NCBI GenBank assembly: GCA_910579745.1
Contig: CAJTVH010000059.1
Span: 1 to 16,478 of the forward strand
Length of the DNA stretch: 16,478 nucleotides
From: an uncultured Clostridia bacterium
GTDB taxonomy: Bacteria > Bacillota > Clostridia > Lachnospirales > CAG-274
Direction of reading: 5' to 3'
Position numbers and translations under genes: made by a program
In this document: positions 1-6,220 of the stretch, in pieces
Layout: each line of letters opens with the position of its first letter
Position numbering within the stretch: position 1 is the stretch's first letter
Notes under the pieces: generated by a model
Database searches by the model: none
The model's input: the letters and a program-made list of their open reading frames with translations, nothing else
What the model was told of the DNA's origin: nothing

Positions 1-134
1 ATCTGAAAACTATCATAAACTATCAGTTATATACGCGAAATATCCAAAAAATTATTAAAAAATAAACGAAAACGGTTTAATTTGGTTTTATTTTTTATAA
101 TTTTTTGTGCGTATTTTAGTTTTCAGATACGCTC
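1..134 (-). mobile_element. MITE-like palindromic element, copy 1 (cut by window start, internal deletion)
   Basis: Seen: a reverse-oriented copy of the element also found at 8263, 13046 and 16398. The right end carries the terminal inverted repeat GTTTTCAGATACGCTC (119-134) followed by TA (135-136). The left end begins inside the matching repeat, so a few bases lie outside the window. Compared with the 161-bp copies it lacks about 22 nt in the middle, exactly the small AAACAGAAA/TTTCTGTTT hairpin. The two long arms (about 31-66 and 76-112) are still complementary. No coding capacity is convincing. Inference: a non-autonomous, TA-targeting miniature element. Confidence 0.8.
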
Positions 135-168
135 TAGCGGTTATCTCAAAATTAAAATATTTTTTGAC

Positions 169-194
169 TGTCAAAAATTTATTAAATTTTGACA
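169..194. repeat. Short inverted repeat in rsmA leader
   Basis: TGTCAAAAATTT (169-180) and AAATTTTGACA (184-194) are complementary apart from one extra A, with a 3-nt loop. It lies between the MITE end and rsmA. The right arm contains TTGACA (189-194), but I see no -10 box at the proper distance, so I do not call a promoter. It could be an operator or a weak transcript hairpin. Function unknown. Confidence 0.4.
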
Positions 195-288
195 ATAGAC
201 ACAGAACTTTAAGACAGCCTTTAGGTTATTTAGGCGGTATGATAATTTATTGTATTGATGAAAATAAAATGTTCCTTGATTATGGAGG

Positions 289-1161
289 TTGATTTTTATA
301 AACGAAACATTGTTTTCTAAAACTAAAACTATTATTAATAAATATGAATTTACTTTTAAGAAAAAATTTGGACAAAACTTTCTAATTGACAATCATGTTT
401 TAAACAAAATTATATCATCGGCGGAAATTGACGAAAATGATGTTGTTATTGAAATCGGACCAGGTATAGGAACTTTAACGGCTGAGGTTGCCAAAAAAGC
501 TTTTAAGGTTGTGGCTGTTGAGATTGACAGGACTTTAGTTCCAATTTTATGTGATACTTTATCGGATTTTGATAATATTGAGATAATAAACGAGGATATT
601 TTAAAGGTTGATATAAGAGAAATCGCAAAAAGATATTTTGATAAAAATATAAAAATTGTAGCTAATTTGCCTTATTATATTACTACTCCTATAATCATGG
701 AAATTCTTGAGAAGCGTTTTCCTGTTGAAAGCATAACCGTTATGGTGCAGAGGGAGGTCGCTTATAGAATGGGGGCGAAACCGTCATCCAAAGACTACGG
801 CGCTTTAAGTCTTTCCGTCCAATATTTCTGCGAACCTTATATTGTGGCGAATGTGCCGAGAAACTGTTTTATGCCGAGGCCTAACGTGGATTCGGCGGTT
901 ATAAAACTTACTGTTTTAGAAGAACCCTTTGTCAAAACGAATGATATTAAACTTATGTTTCATATTATAAAATTGGCTTTTTCTCAGCGAAGGAAAACTC
1001 TTCTTAACTGTCTTTTTAATTCAGGCGATTTTGGTTTTTCTAAAGAGGAGATAACGGAAGTTTTAAATGAAGTTGGTTTTGACGAGAAAATAAGAGGGGA
1101 GACTTTAGGTTTATCTGATTTCGGAAAAATCGCGGACGCTTTTTATAAAAAAATAGAGTGA
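289..1161 (+). CDS. rsmA: 16S rRNA (adenine1518-N6/adenine1519-N6)-dimethyltransferase RsmA (KsgA)
   Basis: Dimethylates two adjacent adenines in the 3' terminal helix of 16S rRNA late in small-subunit assembly, using S-adenosylmethionine. Seen (numbered from TTG 289): the family hallmark KKFGQNFLID (about 25-34), SAM motif I IEIGPGIGT (54-62), acidic residues E78/D80 and D103, and the catalytic motif NLPYY (126-130). The C-terminal helical domain is complete, and the length of about 290 residues is normal. The start is unclear. A perfect GGAGG (284-288) touches TTG 289, leaving no spacing, while an in-frame ATA at 298 has 9-nt spacing and gives the usual N-terminal length. The next in-frame TTG is at 310. 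An out-of-frame ATG at 282 overlaps the SD. It is transcribed alone and ends in a strong terminator. Product certain, start not. Confidence 0.95.
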   Translation: MIFINETLFSKTKTIINKYEFTFKKKFGQNFLIDNHVLNKIISSAEIDENDVVIEIGPGIGTLTAEVAKKAFKVVAVEIDRTLVPILCDTLSDFDNIEIINEDILKVDIREIAKRYFDKNIKIVANLPYYITTPIIMEILEKRFPVESITVMVQREVAYRMGAKPSSKDYGALSLSVQYFCEPYIVANVPRNCFMPRPNVDSAVIKLTVLEEPFVKTNDIKLMFHIIKLAFSQRRKTLLNCLFNSGDFGFSKEEITEVLNEVGFDEKIRGETLGLSDFGKIADAFYKKIE

Positions 1162-1182
1162 TTTTACTTTATTTAAAAAGTG

Positions 1183-1227
1183 TGGCTTTAGGAAATGGTT
1201 ATCTCATTTCTTAAAGCCAATTTTTTT
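1183..1227 (+). terminator. Rho-independent terminator of rsmA
   Basis: TGGCTTTAGGAAATG (1183-1197) pairs with CATTTCTTAAAGCCA (1205-1219), a stem of about 15 bp with one mismatch and a 7-nt loop. It is followed by A and seven Ts (1221-1227). It lies 21 nt after the rsmA stop. Confidence 0.9.
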
Positions 1228-1339
1228 AATCGGACAAATTTAGAACTTACATAGAGAAAGGCAAGATTTTATGACAGATAATATTTTTTGGGGGAGTATT
1301 GTTTAACGCTAAAAGTTTTATGGATTGCTATAGACAGAT

Positions 1340-2170
1340 TTATTGATAATAATTAATTCCTCCGTATGTTCCATTTTCATAATTATATCTGCTTCTTACT
1401 TTTCTATAGTACGGACGTCGTATTTCAAATATCTCATATAATAAAAGAGCCTCTATTGACGATTTTAATAAGTTGATACTATCCCATTCGGGCATATATG
1501 ACGTTTCTGAGAAAGTATAGTTCTGATCGTTTAAAAGCACTTCCTCTATATCATTTGAAACCTCACCCGCTCTCCTTAAAACACGGTCTATTAGCTGTGA
1601 GATGGTTTCTATGTCTATATTTTCCTCATAAATAGGACTTCCGTCGTATTCGTACTCATTTAATATTCCAACAATTATGGGATAAAGCAATTTGTTTATA
1701 TCTCTGTATAAAAGATACATAAGCTCTCTGTCCGATCCTTGGTTTGTTCTGCTGTAACCGCTTGAGATACGTTCTCTCCCAATAGGGACATACGGATTTC
1801 TGATAATCGGTGTACCATAGTAAAACGGAGGGTTATAGTAAGGCTGATTATATGGCGGTATATAAGCTGGCTGGTTATAAGCTGGCTGGTTATAAGCTGG
1901 CTGGTTATAAGCGGGTAAGTTATAAGGCGGTTCATATGTCGGGGGATTCATATTATTGTCGGGAAGCTGTTCATAGGGCGTGCCTTTAAAATCTTCGTCT
2001 GTCTCATAAGGCCACATTGGATACTTCCCAAAATCCGGCGAGTAAATGTATTCAGGCATATTGTTGTTCATATTTTGCTGAATATTTAGGAAAGTTTCTT
2101 TTTTATCAACCTGGTCTTTTAAAAGCTGGCTTTTAAGATTATATTTTATCTTTATATCTTTTTTTGGCAT
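1340..2170 (-). CDS. Pro/Tyr/Asn-rich repeat protein with conserved C-terminal domain, function unknown
   Basis: Not assigned a function. The 276-residue product has a charged N-terminus (1-30), a low-complexity region rich in Pro, Tyr and Asn (about 77-120) with three YNQPA-type units, and a helical C-terminal part (147-255). That part contains EYEYDGSPIYEENID (172-186) and an L/I-rich segment ending in EIRRPYYRK. From memory, this layout (YEGS-x-x-Y-[DE]E-x-x-D, then a helix ending in basic residues) resembles small uncharacterised clostridial proteins. There is no signal peptide or membrane helix. The start is well supported by GGAGG 6 nt upstream of ATG. Sequence composition recalls spore-coat or adhesive proteins, and CATATACT (2214-2207) resembles a sigma-E -10 box, but no good -35 is seen. 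A sporulation role is inference only. Confidence 0.75.
   Translation of the reverse strand: MPKKDIKIKYNLKSQLLKDQVDKKETFLNIQQNMNNNMPEYIYSPDFGKYPMWPYETDEDFKGTPYEQLPDNNMNPPTYEPPYNLPAYNQPAYNQPAYNQPAYIPPYNQPYYNPPFYYGTPIIRNPYVPIGRERISSGYSRTNQGSDRELMYLLYRDINKLLYPIIVGILNEYEYDGSPIYEENIDIETISQLIDRVLRRAGEVSNDIEEVLLNDQNYTFSETSYMPEWDSINLLKSSIEALLLYEIFEIRRPYYRKVRSRYNYENGTYGGINYYQ
1861..1920. repeat. 15-bp tandem repeats inside the Pro/Tyr-rich gene
   Basis: TATAAGCTGGCTGGT occurs three times exactly (1861-1875, 1876-1890, 1891-1905), followed by a diverged fourth unit (1906-1920). On the coding strand each unit encodes one Tyr-Asn-Gln-Pro-Ala-type pentapeptide. Perfect DNA identity suggests recent slippage expansion, so copy number may vary among strains. 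Confidence 0.95.
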
Positions 2171-2275
2171 TTTTTACCTCCGGTTAATTATTAAATATAT
2201 ATATACAGTATATGCGACGAAGTTAAAAAATCCACAAAATAGTAAATAACGGATGTAGAGTGGGAGTAGGACAGA

Positions 2276-2325
2276 AAAACCCCCCGAAACCTGTATATAT
2301 AGCGGGTTTTCGGGGTTATTTTTTA
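2276..2325. terminator. Bidirectional terminator between the SLOG and Pro/Tyr-rich genes
   Basis: AACCCC...CGAAACC (from 2278) pairs with GGTTTTCGGGGTT (to 2317) around a TA-rich loop. On the minus strand it is followed by a T run (complement of 2274-2279). On the plus strand it is followed by ATTTTTTACTTTT. It lies about 65 nt after the stop of the minus-strand SLOG gene, so it most likely ends that transcript. Confidence 0.75.
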
Positions 2326-2382
2326 CTTTTGGGCGCAAATTGAGTACAATTTTCTAATATTGATGGATATATTAAAACTTTT

Positions 2383-2898
2383 TTAAATTTCTATTAAGGT
2401 TAAATTATTATTTTTTGCATAATTAACAGTATAGGCTGTGCCGCTTCTTTTATTTCTTAAATAGCAAACACAAAAGTTACTGTTATCAACCATATATCTG
2501 TTTCTTTTTAACATACAATCTTTGGAATATTCATCAGAAACATAAATTATTTTGTCGGCTTTTTGAAGAATATTTTTATAAATTATTATTTCTTTTTCTT
2601 TCCAGTTCTTATTTTGTTCCCTGCAAGGAAGCGTCAAAATTAATTGAATTTTATTATAAGTATTTTTTTGTTCTAAAACCTCTTGTGCCGCTATTGTATC
2701 AAATCCTAAAGCTCCTCCACAAATAAATATATTTATATCATTATTGATTAATTTAATTACTATATCTCTTAACTTAGATTTTATTATGTCGATTTCAGTT
2801 TTTTTTATTATTCTATGTCCTGTAAAACAACAACTTTTTTCTTTTTCAACTATTTCACCTTTTTTATATTGATATTTAAGTATATTTGAATTTTTCAT
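2383..2898 (-). CDS. SLOG-family protein (DUF1273/YpsA-like)
   Basis: A 171-residue protein of the SLOG superfamily, Rossmann-like proteins thought to bind nucleotides or nucleotide-derived ligands. Seen: the family's N-terminal signature CCFTGHR (23-29), the glycine-rich loop GGALGFD (61-67), LPCREQNKNW (90-99), NRYMVD (133-138) and SGTAYTVNYA (152-161). These cover the DUF1273 pattern from end to end, so the gene looks intact. ATG 2898 follows GGAGATGG with suitable spacing. The gene has its own sigma-A-like promoter (2937-2965) and is divergent from two small XRE regulators, which suggests they control it. The coding sequence is visibly AT-richer than the operon that follows and uses few GC-rich codons, consistent with transfer. 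The exact ligand or role is not predictable. B. subtilis YpsA affects cell division, but orthology is not shown. Confidence 0.88.
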   Translation of the reverse strand: MKNSNILKYQYKKGEIVEKEKSCCFTGHRIIKKTEIDIIKSKLRDIVIKLINNDINIFICGGALGFDTIAAQEVLEQKNTYNKIQLILTLPCREQNKNWKEKEIIIYKNILQKADKIIYVSDEYSKDCMLKRNRYMVDNSNFCVCYLRNKRSGTAYTVNYAKNNNLTLIEI

Positions 2899-2936
2899 AA
2901 AACCATCTCCATTTTTAGAAACTATTATTCATCTCT

Positions 2937-2952
2937 ATTATAGGAGTATAAT
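2937..2952. promoter_or_regulatory. Palindromic operator candidate / face-to-face -10 boxes
   Basis: ATTATA-GGAG-TATAAT is a 6+4+6 palindrome in which each arm is a perfect -10 box, one for each strand. The plus-strand TATAAT (2947-2952) would serve the XRE gene at 2993, although its -35 region is poor. A Cro/CI-type dimer bound here would shut both promoters. Seen: the palindrome. Inferred: the operator function. Confidence 0.5.
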
Positions 2953-2965
2953 GTAAAAAAATCAA
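2937..2965 (-). promoter_or_regulatory. Sigma-A promoter of the SLOG gene
   Basis: On the minus strand TTGATT (2965-2960) and TATAAT (2942-2937) are separated by exactly 17 nt. This places the transcript start about 30 nt before the ATG at 2898, with the SD between them. Confidence 0.75.
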
Positions 2966-2992
2966 GTCTAAAAATAAGGAAAATAGATTATT

Positions 2993-3214
2993 ATGATAAA
3001 ATTTGATAAACTTTTCAAAACTTTAAAAGAGAATGGAATAAGCCAGTATAGTCTTTATAAAAATTATGAAGTCAGTAGGTCACAAATACAGAGATTGAAA
3101 AATAATCAATCTGTTACAACCCATACATTAAATATGCTATTAAATATTTTAGGTGAGGGTTTTACGCTTGATGACATTGCTGAGTTTATTCCTGACGTAA
3201 AAAAAGAAAAATAA
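2993..3214 (+). CDS. Small Cro/CI (XRE) family HTH regulator, first copy
   Basis: A 73-residue protein consisting almost entirely of one XRE-type helix-turn-helix fold. The HTH core is about residues 16-40 (ISQYSLYKN...VSRSQIQRLKNN), followed by a helix containing TLNMLLNILG, the usual fourth helix. There is no ligand or oligomerisation domain beyond it, so it is probably a minimal DNA-binding repressor. The ATG is preceded by a modest AAGGA 12 nt upstream. It is divergent from the SLOG gene across a 94-nt gap containing a palindromic -10/operator candidate, so autoregulation together with SLOG control is a fair inference. It ends in its own AT-rich terminator before the second regulator. The related regulator at 3344 is not a recent duplicate, since identity is low by eye. 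Confidence 0.85.
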   Translation: MIKFDKLFKTLKENGISQYSLYKNYEVSRSQIQRLKNNQSVTTHTLNMLLNILGEGFTLDDIAEFIPDVKKEK

Positions 3215-3235
3215 TAATAATTTATTTCATATATT

Positions 3236-3253
3236 ATTTATCTAAAGATAAAT
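3236..3253. repeat. Short hairpin/inverted repeat after xre1
   Basis: ATTTATC-TAAA-GATAAAT is a perfect 7-bp inverted repeat with a 4-nt loop, 22 nt after the xre1 stop. No T run follows, so it is not a classical terminator. It may be a regulator site for the downstream XRE gene. Confidence 0.35.
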
Positions 3254-3271
3254 TTCATTAAAATAAAAAAG

Positions 3272-3318
3272 ACTTATATATATAAATTCTAAAGTAAGAT
3301 TATATATAAGTTTTTTTA
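3272..3318 (+). terminator. AT-rich terminator between the two XRE genes
   Basis: ACTTATATATA (3272-3282) pairs with TATATATAAGT (3301-3311), followed by a run of seven Ts broken by one A. The stem is almost wholly A-T, so it may be leaky and act as an attenuator for the second XRE gene. Confidence 0.65.
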
Positions 3319-3343
3319 TTTATGTATTAAGGAGATTTTTTAT

Positions 3344-3586
3344 ATGGCTAAAAAAACTACAGTGGTTAATAGGATTTTAGAATTATGCAAAGAAAAGAAC
3401 CTTACTATTAATGGTTTGGCTCGTTTATCCGCTGTTCCTCCAGCAACTTTAAAAGATATTTTGAGCGGAGTAAGTAAAAATCCTGGTATTATTACGATAA
3501 AATTATTATGTGATGGCTTAGAGATTACATTAACAGACTTTTTTAATACGGAAGAATTTAAAAATTTAGAACAGGAAATAAGATAA
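3344..3586 (+). CDS. Small Cro/CI (XRE) family HTH regulator, second copy
   Basis: An 80-residue single-domain XRE protein. Seen: an N-terminal helix (VVNRILELCKEKN), the HTH proper LTINGLARLSAVPPATLKDIL (about 20-40) and a following helix with TIKLLCDGLEITLTDFF, the standard C-terminal end of the HTH_3 fold. The short tail is charged. The start is firm: AAGGAG (3329-3334) lies 9 nt before ATG. It sits 129 nt after the first XRE gene with a terminator between, so it may be read separately or by read-through. Downstream is a convergent junction with thiI. Similar small regulators are common in clostridial chromosomes and mobile elements. The target is unknown, but the neighbouring SLOG gene is an obvious candidate. 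Confidence 0.87.
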   Translation: MAKKTTVVNRILELCKEKNLTINGLARLSAVPPATLKDILSGVSKNPGIITIKLLCDGLEITLTDFFNTEEFKNLEQEIR

Positions 3587-3617
3587 AAAATTTATTTTGT
3601 ATTATTTATTTTATTCA

Positions 3618-3684
3618 AAAAAGAAAATCTCATCTGAAAATAATAAATATAAATTTTCGTCAGAGATTTTAAAGATTATTTTTT
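3618..3684. terminator. Bidirectional terminator between xre2 and thiI
   Basis: AAAATCTC (3624-3631) pairs with GAGATTTT (3663-3670), with further pairing of GAAAAT and ATTTTC inside. On the plus strand ATTATTTTTTAAG follows. On the minus strand the hairpin is followed by a CTTTTTTG run. It fits the end of both convergent transcripts, although it lies about 150 nt beyond thiI. Confidence 0.65.
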
Positions 3685-3724
3685 AAGTATAATTTTTATT
3701 GTTTTGAGTTGAAAATTTGGCGAG

Positions 3725-3748
3725 TTACTGTAAGTGTAATTACAGTAA
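3725..3748. repeat. Inverted repeat TTACTGTAA / TTACAGTAA
   Basis: Two 9-bp complementary arms (3725-3733, 3740-3748) with a 6-nt spacer, in the intergenic stretch downstream of thiI. The form resembles an operator, but it is 3' of both neighbours, so its role is unclear. Confidence 0.5.
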
Positions 3749-3753
3749 TTTCA

Positions 3754-3780
3754 GATATAGTCAAATTATTTGACTATATC
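3754..3780. repeat. Perfect 27-bp palindrome (GATATAGTCAAA arms)
   Basis: GATATAGTCAAA and TTTGACTATATC are perfect 12-bp arms around a TTA loop. There is no T run on either side. Related TATAGTCAA/TTGACTATA arms occur at 5051-5091, and a degenerate version at 8129-8157, so this may be a dispersed palindrome. It lies 38 nt past the thiI stop and could stabilise the 3' end of the operon mRNA. Confidence 0.7.
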
Positions 3781-3818
3781 CAGATAACAGATGCCGCCTG
3801 AGAATTAAACGGTAAATT

Positions 3819-4988
3819 TTAAAATACTTTTTTATTTTCACAGGATTCAGTGATTAAGTCATCAAGCTCTGATAAACTTTTCTCGATTTTTTCTATTATT
3901 GATTTTTTAGGTTTTGTCTCAGGGTGTTTTGGAACGAAAACAGTACAGCAGTCCTCATAAGGTCTGATTGATATTTCAAAAGTATCTATTTTTTTAGCGA
4001 GGTCAACAATTTCCTGTTTATCAAATCCGCATAAGGGTCTAAGTATAGTAAGTTCTTTTGCCGCGGAATTTATTGAGTTTATCGCCTGCATTGTCTGACT
4101 CGCGACCTGTCCCACGCTATCGCCTGTTATAAGAGCGAGAGAGCCGTTTTCAAGAGCGATTTTTTCCGCTGATTTTATCATGGCTCTTTTTAAAAAAATT
4201 GTTATTTTTTCAGGTGGGACGTTATTATACAAATAATGCTGTACTTCTGTAAAAGGTACTACGTATAGATTAAATTTTCCAGTGTAGAGAGAAAGTTTTT
4301 CCGCCAAATCAATGACCTTTTGCCGTGCCCGTTCTGAAGTATGGGGAGGACTGTCAAAATATACGGCGTCTATCTCAACACCTCTTTTAGCGGTCATAAA
4401 CGCCGCTACAGGACTATCTATTCCGCCTGACATCAAAACAGTCGCTTTTCCTGAGGAACCGACAGGAAGACCGCCAAAGCCTTTTATAAGCGATGAGTAA
4501 ACATAGGCGCTATTTCGCAGCTCAACTGTTAATATTACATCAGGGCTATGAACGTCTACAGTAAGATTATCCATGCTGTTAAGGACAAAACCACCAATGT
4601 CGGCGGAAACTTCTCTTGAATCAAGGGGAAATTGTTTATCGGAACGTTTTGTCTCAACTTTAAAAGTGATCTTTTTTTCTCCGTGTTGTTTTCTCATATG
4701 TTTAAGAGCGACATCTCGTATATTTTCCATATTTTTTTCTTGTATCTCAACTCCTGGACATACAGCTACGACTCCCAATATATTTACAACTTTGGGAATT
4801 ACGGTTTCATAATCAAACTCGCCTGTCTCACATTTCACAAGAAGTCTGCCCTGTTCTTTATAAACTCTGTAATTTCCATAATTCTCAAGGTTTTTTATTA
4901 TTATACTTATAAGCCGATTTTCAACCAGGTATCGGTTTTTTCCTCTCATGGCTATTTCGCCGTATTTTACAAGTAATATATTTTCCAT
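3819..4988 (-). CDS. thiI: tRNA 4-thiouridine sulfurtransferase ThiI (short form, no rhodanese domain)
   Basis: Adenylates U8 of tRNA and transfers sulfur to give 4-thiouridine. Some homologues also serve thiazole synthesis. Seen: an N-terminal ferredoxin-like region and THUMP domain (about 1-165), the PP-loop ATP site SGGIDSPVA (187-195), GDSVGQVASQT (about 290) and the conserved EDCC segment before VFVPKHPETKP near the C-terminus. The 389-residue form ends there and lacks the rhodanese domain of E. coli ThiI, so sulfur must come directly from a partner desulfurase, very likely the gene just upstream. I chose ATG 4988 because AGGAG lies 5 nt before it. The in-frame ATG at 5006 has no SD and adds six unconserved residues. 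It is the last gene of the prmA operon. Confidence 0.93.
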   Translation of the reverse strand: MENILLVKYGEIAMRGKNRYLVENRLISIIIKNLENYGNYRVYKEQGRLLVKCETGEFDYETVIPKVVNILGVVAVCPGVEIQEKNMENIRDVALKHMRKQHGEKKITFKVETKRSDKQFPLDSREVSADIGGFVLNSMDNLTVDVHSPDVILTVELRNSAYVYSSLIKGFGGLPVGSSGKATVLMSGGIDSPVAAFMTAKRGVEIDAVYFDSPPHTSERARQKVIDLAEKLSLYTGKFNLYVVPFTEVQHYLYNNVPPEKITIFLKRAMIKSAEKIALENGSLALITGDSVGQVASQTMQAINSINSAAKELTILRPLCGFDKQEIVDLAKKIDTFEISIRPYEDCCTVFVPKHPETKPKKSIIEKIEKSLSELDDLITESCENKKVF

Positions 4989-5050
4989 AAAATCTCCTAT
5001 TTCCATAAAAATTTATTAGATTTGTTAAAGATTCCTAAATAGGTTTATTA

Positions 5051-5091
5051 TATAGTCAATAAGCTTAAAAACAAAAATATGATTGACTATA
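5051..5091. repeat. Inverted repeat (TATAGTCAAT arms) between nifS and thiI
   Basis: TATAGTCAAT (5051-5060) and ATTGACTATA (5082-5091) are perfect 10-bp arms with a 21-nt loop. The distal arm contains the TAG stop codon of the desulfurase gene. It occupies most of the 98-nt gap inside an otherwise tight operon and shares its core with the palindrome at 3754. It may be a processing or stability hairpin that sets thiI levels apart from upstream genes (inference). Confidence 0.6.
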
Positions 5092-6220
5092 GCTGTTTAT
5101 ATTGTCTTAACAAAGGAACAATTTCCAAAAGCGCTGAAATACACTCACACGCCTCGTTTACTGTATTTTCGTCTGAAAAGCTGAAGCGCAGGGAATTTTC
5201 TCCCATACCTCCTATAATATCGACGGTTCCTATATGTTTTTTATGATTACTCGTACACGCTGAACCTGTTGACACGTAAATACCTTTATCCTCAAGAGTA
5301 TGAAGAAGGACCTCTCCTTTTATGTCGGCAAAGCTTATATTCAATATATAAGGGCTTCCGTTGTCCTCATCGCCGTTTACATAAACTTCGGGAAGTAAAT
5401 TTTTTATTTCTTTGAGTTTATTTTTTATAAGCAAAATTTTTTCGTTATTTTTTTCCATGTTCATACTCATATATTCGGAGGCGGAAGCGAACCCCACTAT
5501 TCCCGGTACGTTTTCCGTTCCTGAGCGTATTCCTTTTTGTTGGTTTCCGCCTATAAAAAGAGGATTAACTCGTATTCCTTTTTTTATAAACAATGCCCCG
5601 ATACCTTTGGGCCCGTGGATTTTGTGCCCGCTTAAAGTAATTAAATCGGCGTATTTTGAATTTACGCTATTTTTACAAAAAGATTGAACACAGTCTGTGT
5701 GAAAGAGTGTTTTATTGTTTTTGCTTTTTATAATTTCCGATATTTTTTTTATGTCATTTATTGTGCCGATTTCGTTGTTGACGTGCATTACGCTTACGAG
5801 AATCGTTTCTTTGTTTATTTCTTTCTCAAGCTGTGATAAATCGGCGTATCCCTTTTTGTCAACGTTGAGATATGAAACAGTATACCCTAAGTTCTCAAGT
5901 TTTTTATATGCTTCTAAAACAGATGGATGTTCTGTTTTGTTTACAATAATATGGGATCCTGTTTTTTTATAGGCTGAGGCTACGCCTAAAATAGCGAGAT
6001 TATTTGCCTCTGTTCCGCCGGAAGTGAAAAAAATCTCATTTTCATTTGATTTTATTATTTTTGAAATTATTGTTCTCGCTTTTTTTATTTCTTTTTCCGC
6101 TGAAAAGCCAAAGTTATGAAGGGACGATGGATTTCCGTATTCTTTCTCCATTATGTGAGACATTTTATTTATTACGTCTTTTCGGACTTTTGTGGTTGAG
6201 GAGTTATCAAAATAGATCAA
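5087..6220 (-). CDS. Cysteine desulfurase (NifS/IscS family), likely sulfur donor for ThiI
   Basis: PLP enzyme that removes sulfur from cysteine to form a protein persulfide and alanine. Seen in 377 residues: the N-terminal YFDNSSTT, SGGTEANN (67-74), the cofactor-stacking H98 (KTEHPS), the aspartate in FHTDCVQS, the Schiff-base lysine K200 in SGHKIHGPKG, RSGTENVPG (232-240) and the catalytic cysteine C322 in STGSACTS. All key residues are present. The start is TTG 6220 with GGAGGG 6 nt upstream. The TTGA overlaps the rsmE stop, implying translational coupling. Its position directly before a rhodanese-less thiI matches the NifZ-ThiI pairing of Bacillus, so a dedicated role in tRNA 4-thiouridine is likely. 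No iscU/nifU scaffold gene is nearby, which argues against a primary Fe-S role here. Confidence 0.93.
   Translation of the reverse strand: MIYFDNSSTTKVRKDVINKMSHIMEKEYGNPSSLHNFGFSAEKEIKKARTIISKIIKSNENEIFFTSGGTEANNLAILGVASAYKKTGSHIIVNKTEHPSVLEAYKKLENLGYTVSYLNVDKKGYADLSQLEKEINKETILVSVMHVNNEIGTINDIKKISEIIKSKNNKTLFHTDCVQSFCKNSVNSKYADLITLSGHKIHGPKGIGALFIKKGIRVNPLFIGGNQQKGIRSGTENVPGIVGFASASEYMSMNMEKNNEKILLIKNKLKEIKNLLPEVYVNGDEDNGSPYILNISFADIKGEVLLHTLEDKGIYVSTGSACTSNHKKHIGTVDIIGGMGENSLRFSFSDENTVNEACECISALLEIVPLLRQYKQL

Noticed and set aside
107..292. 61-codon ORF upstream of rsmA
   Set aside because: It begins inside the MITE end, has no SD, and its product has no recognisable features. It ends in the rsmA SD region and looks like chance.
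1228..1339. Possible 11-codon ORF after the rsmA terminator
   Set aside because: Too short and with no SD. Nothing else is seen in this stretch.
1696..1935. 79-codon ORF overlapping the Pro/Tyr-rich gene with LITSQ repeats
   Set aside because: It is just the 15-bp repeat read in another frame. The long frame has the GGAGG start and a conserved domain.
3706..3800. Copy of the 11420-11570 segment
   Set aside because: Only two short matches, one in the opposite orientation. It could be chance in AT-rich DNA, so it is kept only as a weak remark.
4312..4976. Several plus-strand ORFs opposite thiI, and similar ones opposite the desulfurase, prmA and gltX
   Set aside because: They are antisense to strongly conserved enzymes, lack proper SDs and have no domain signals.
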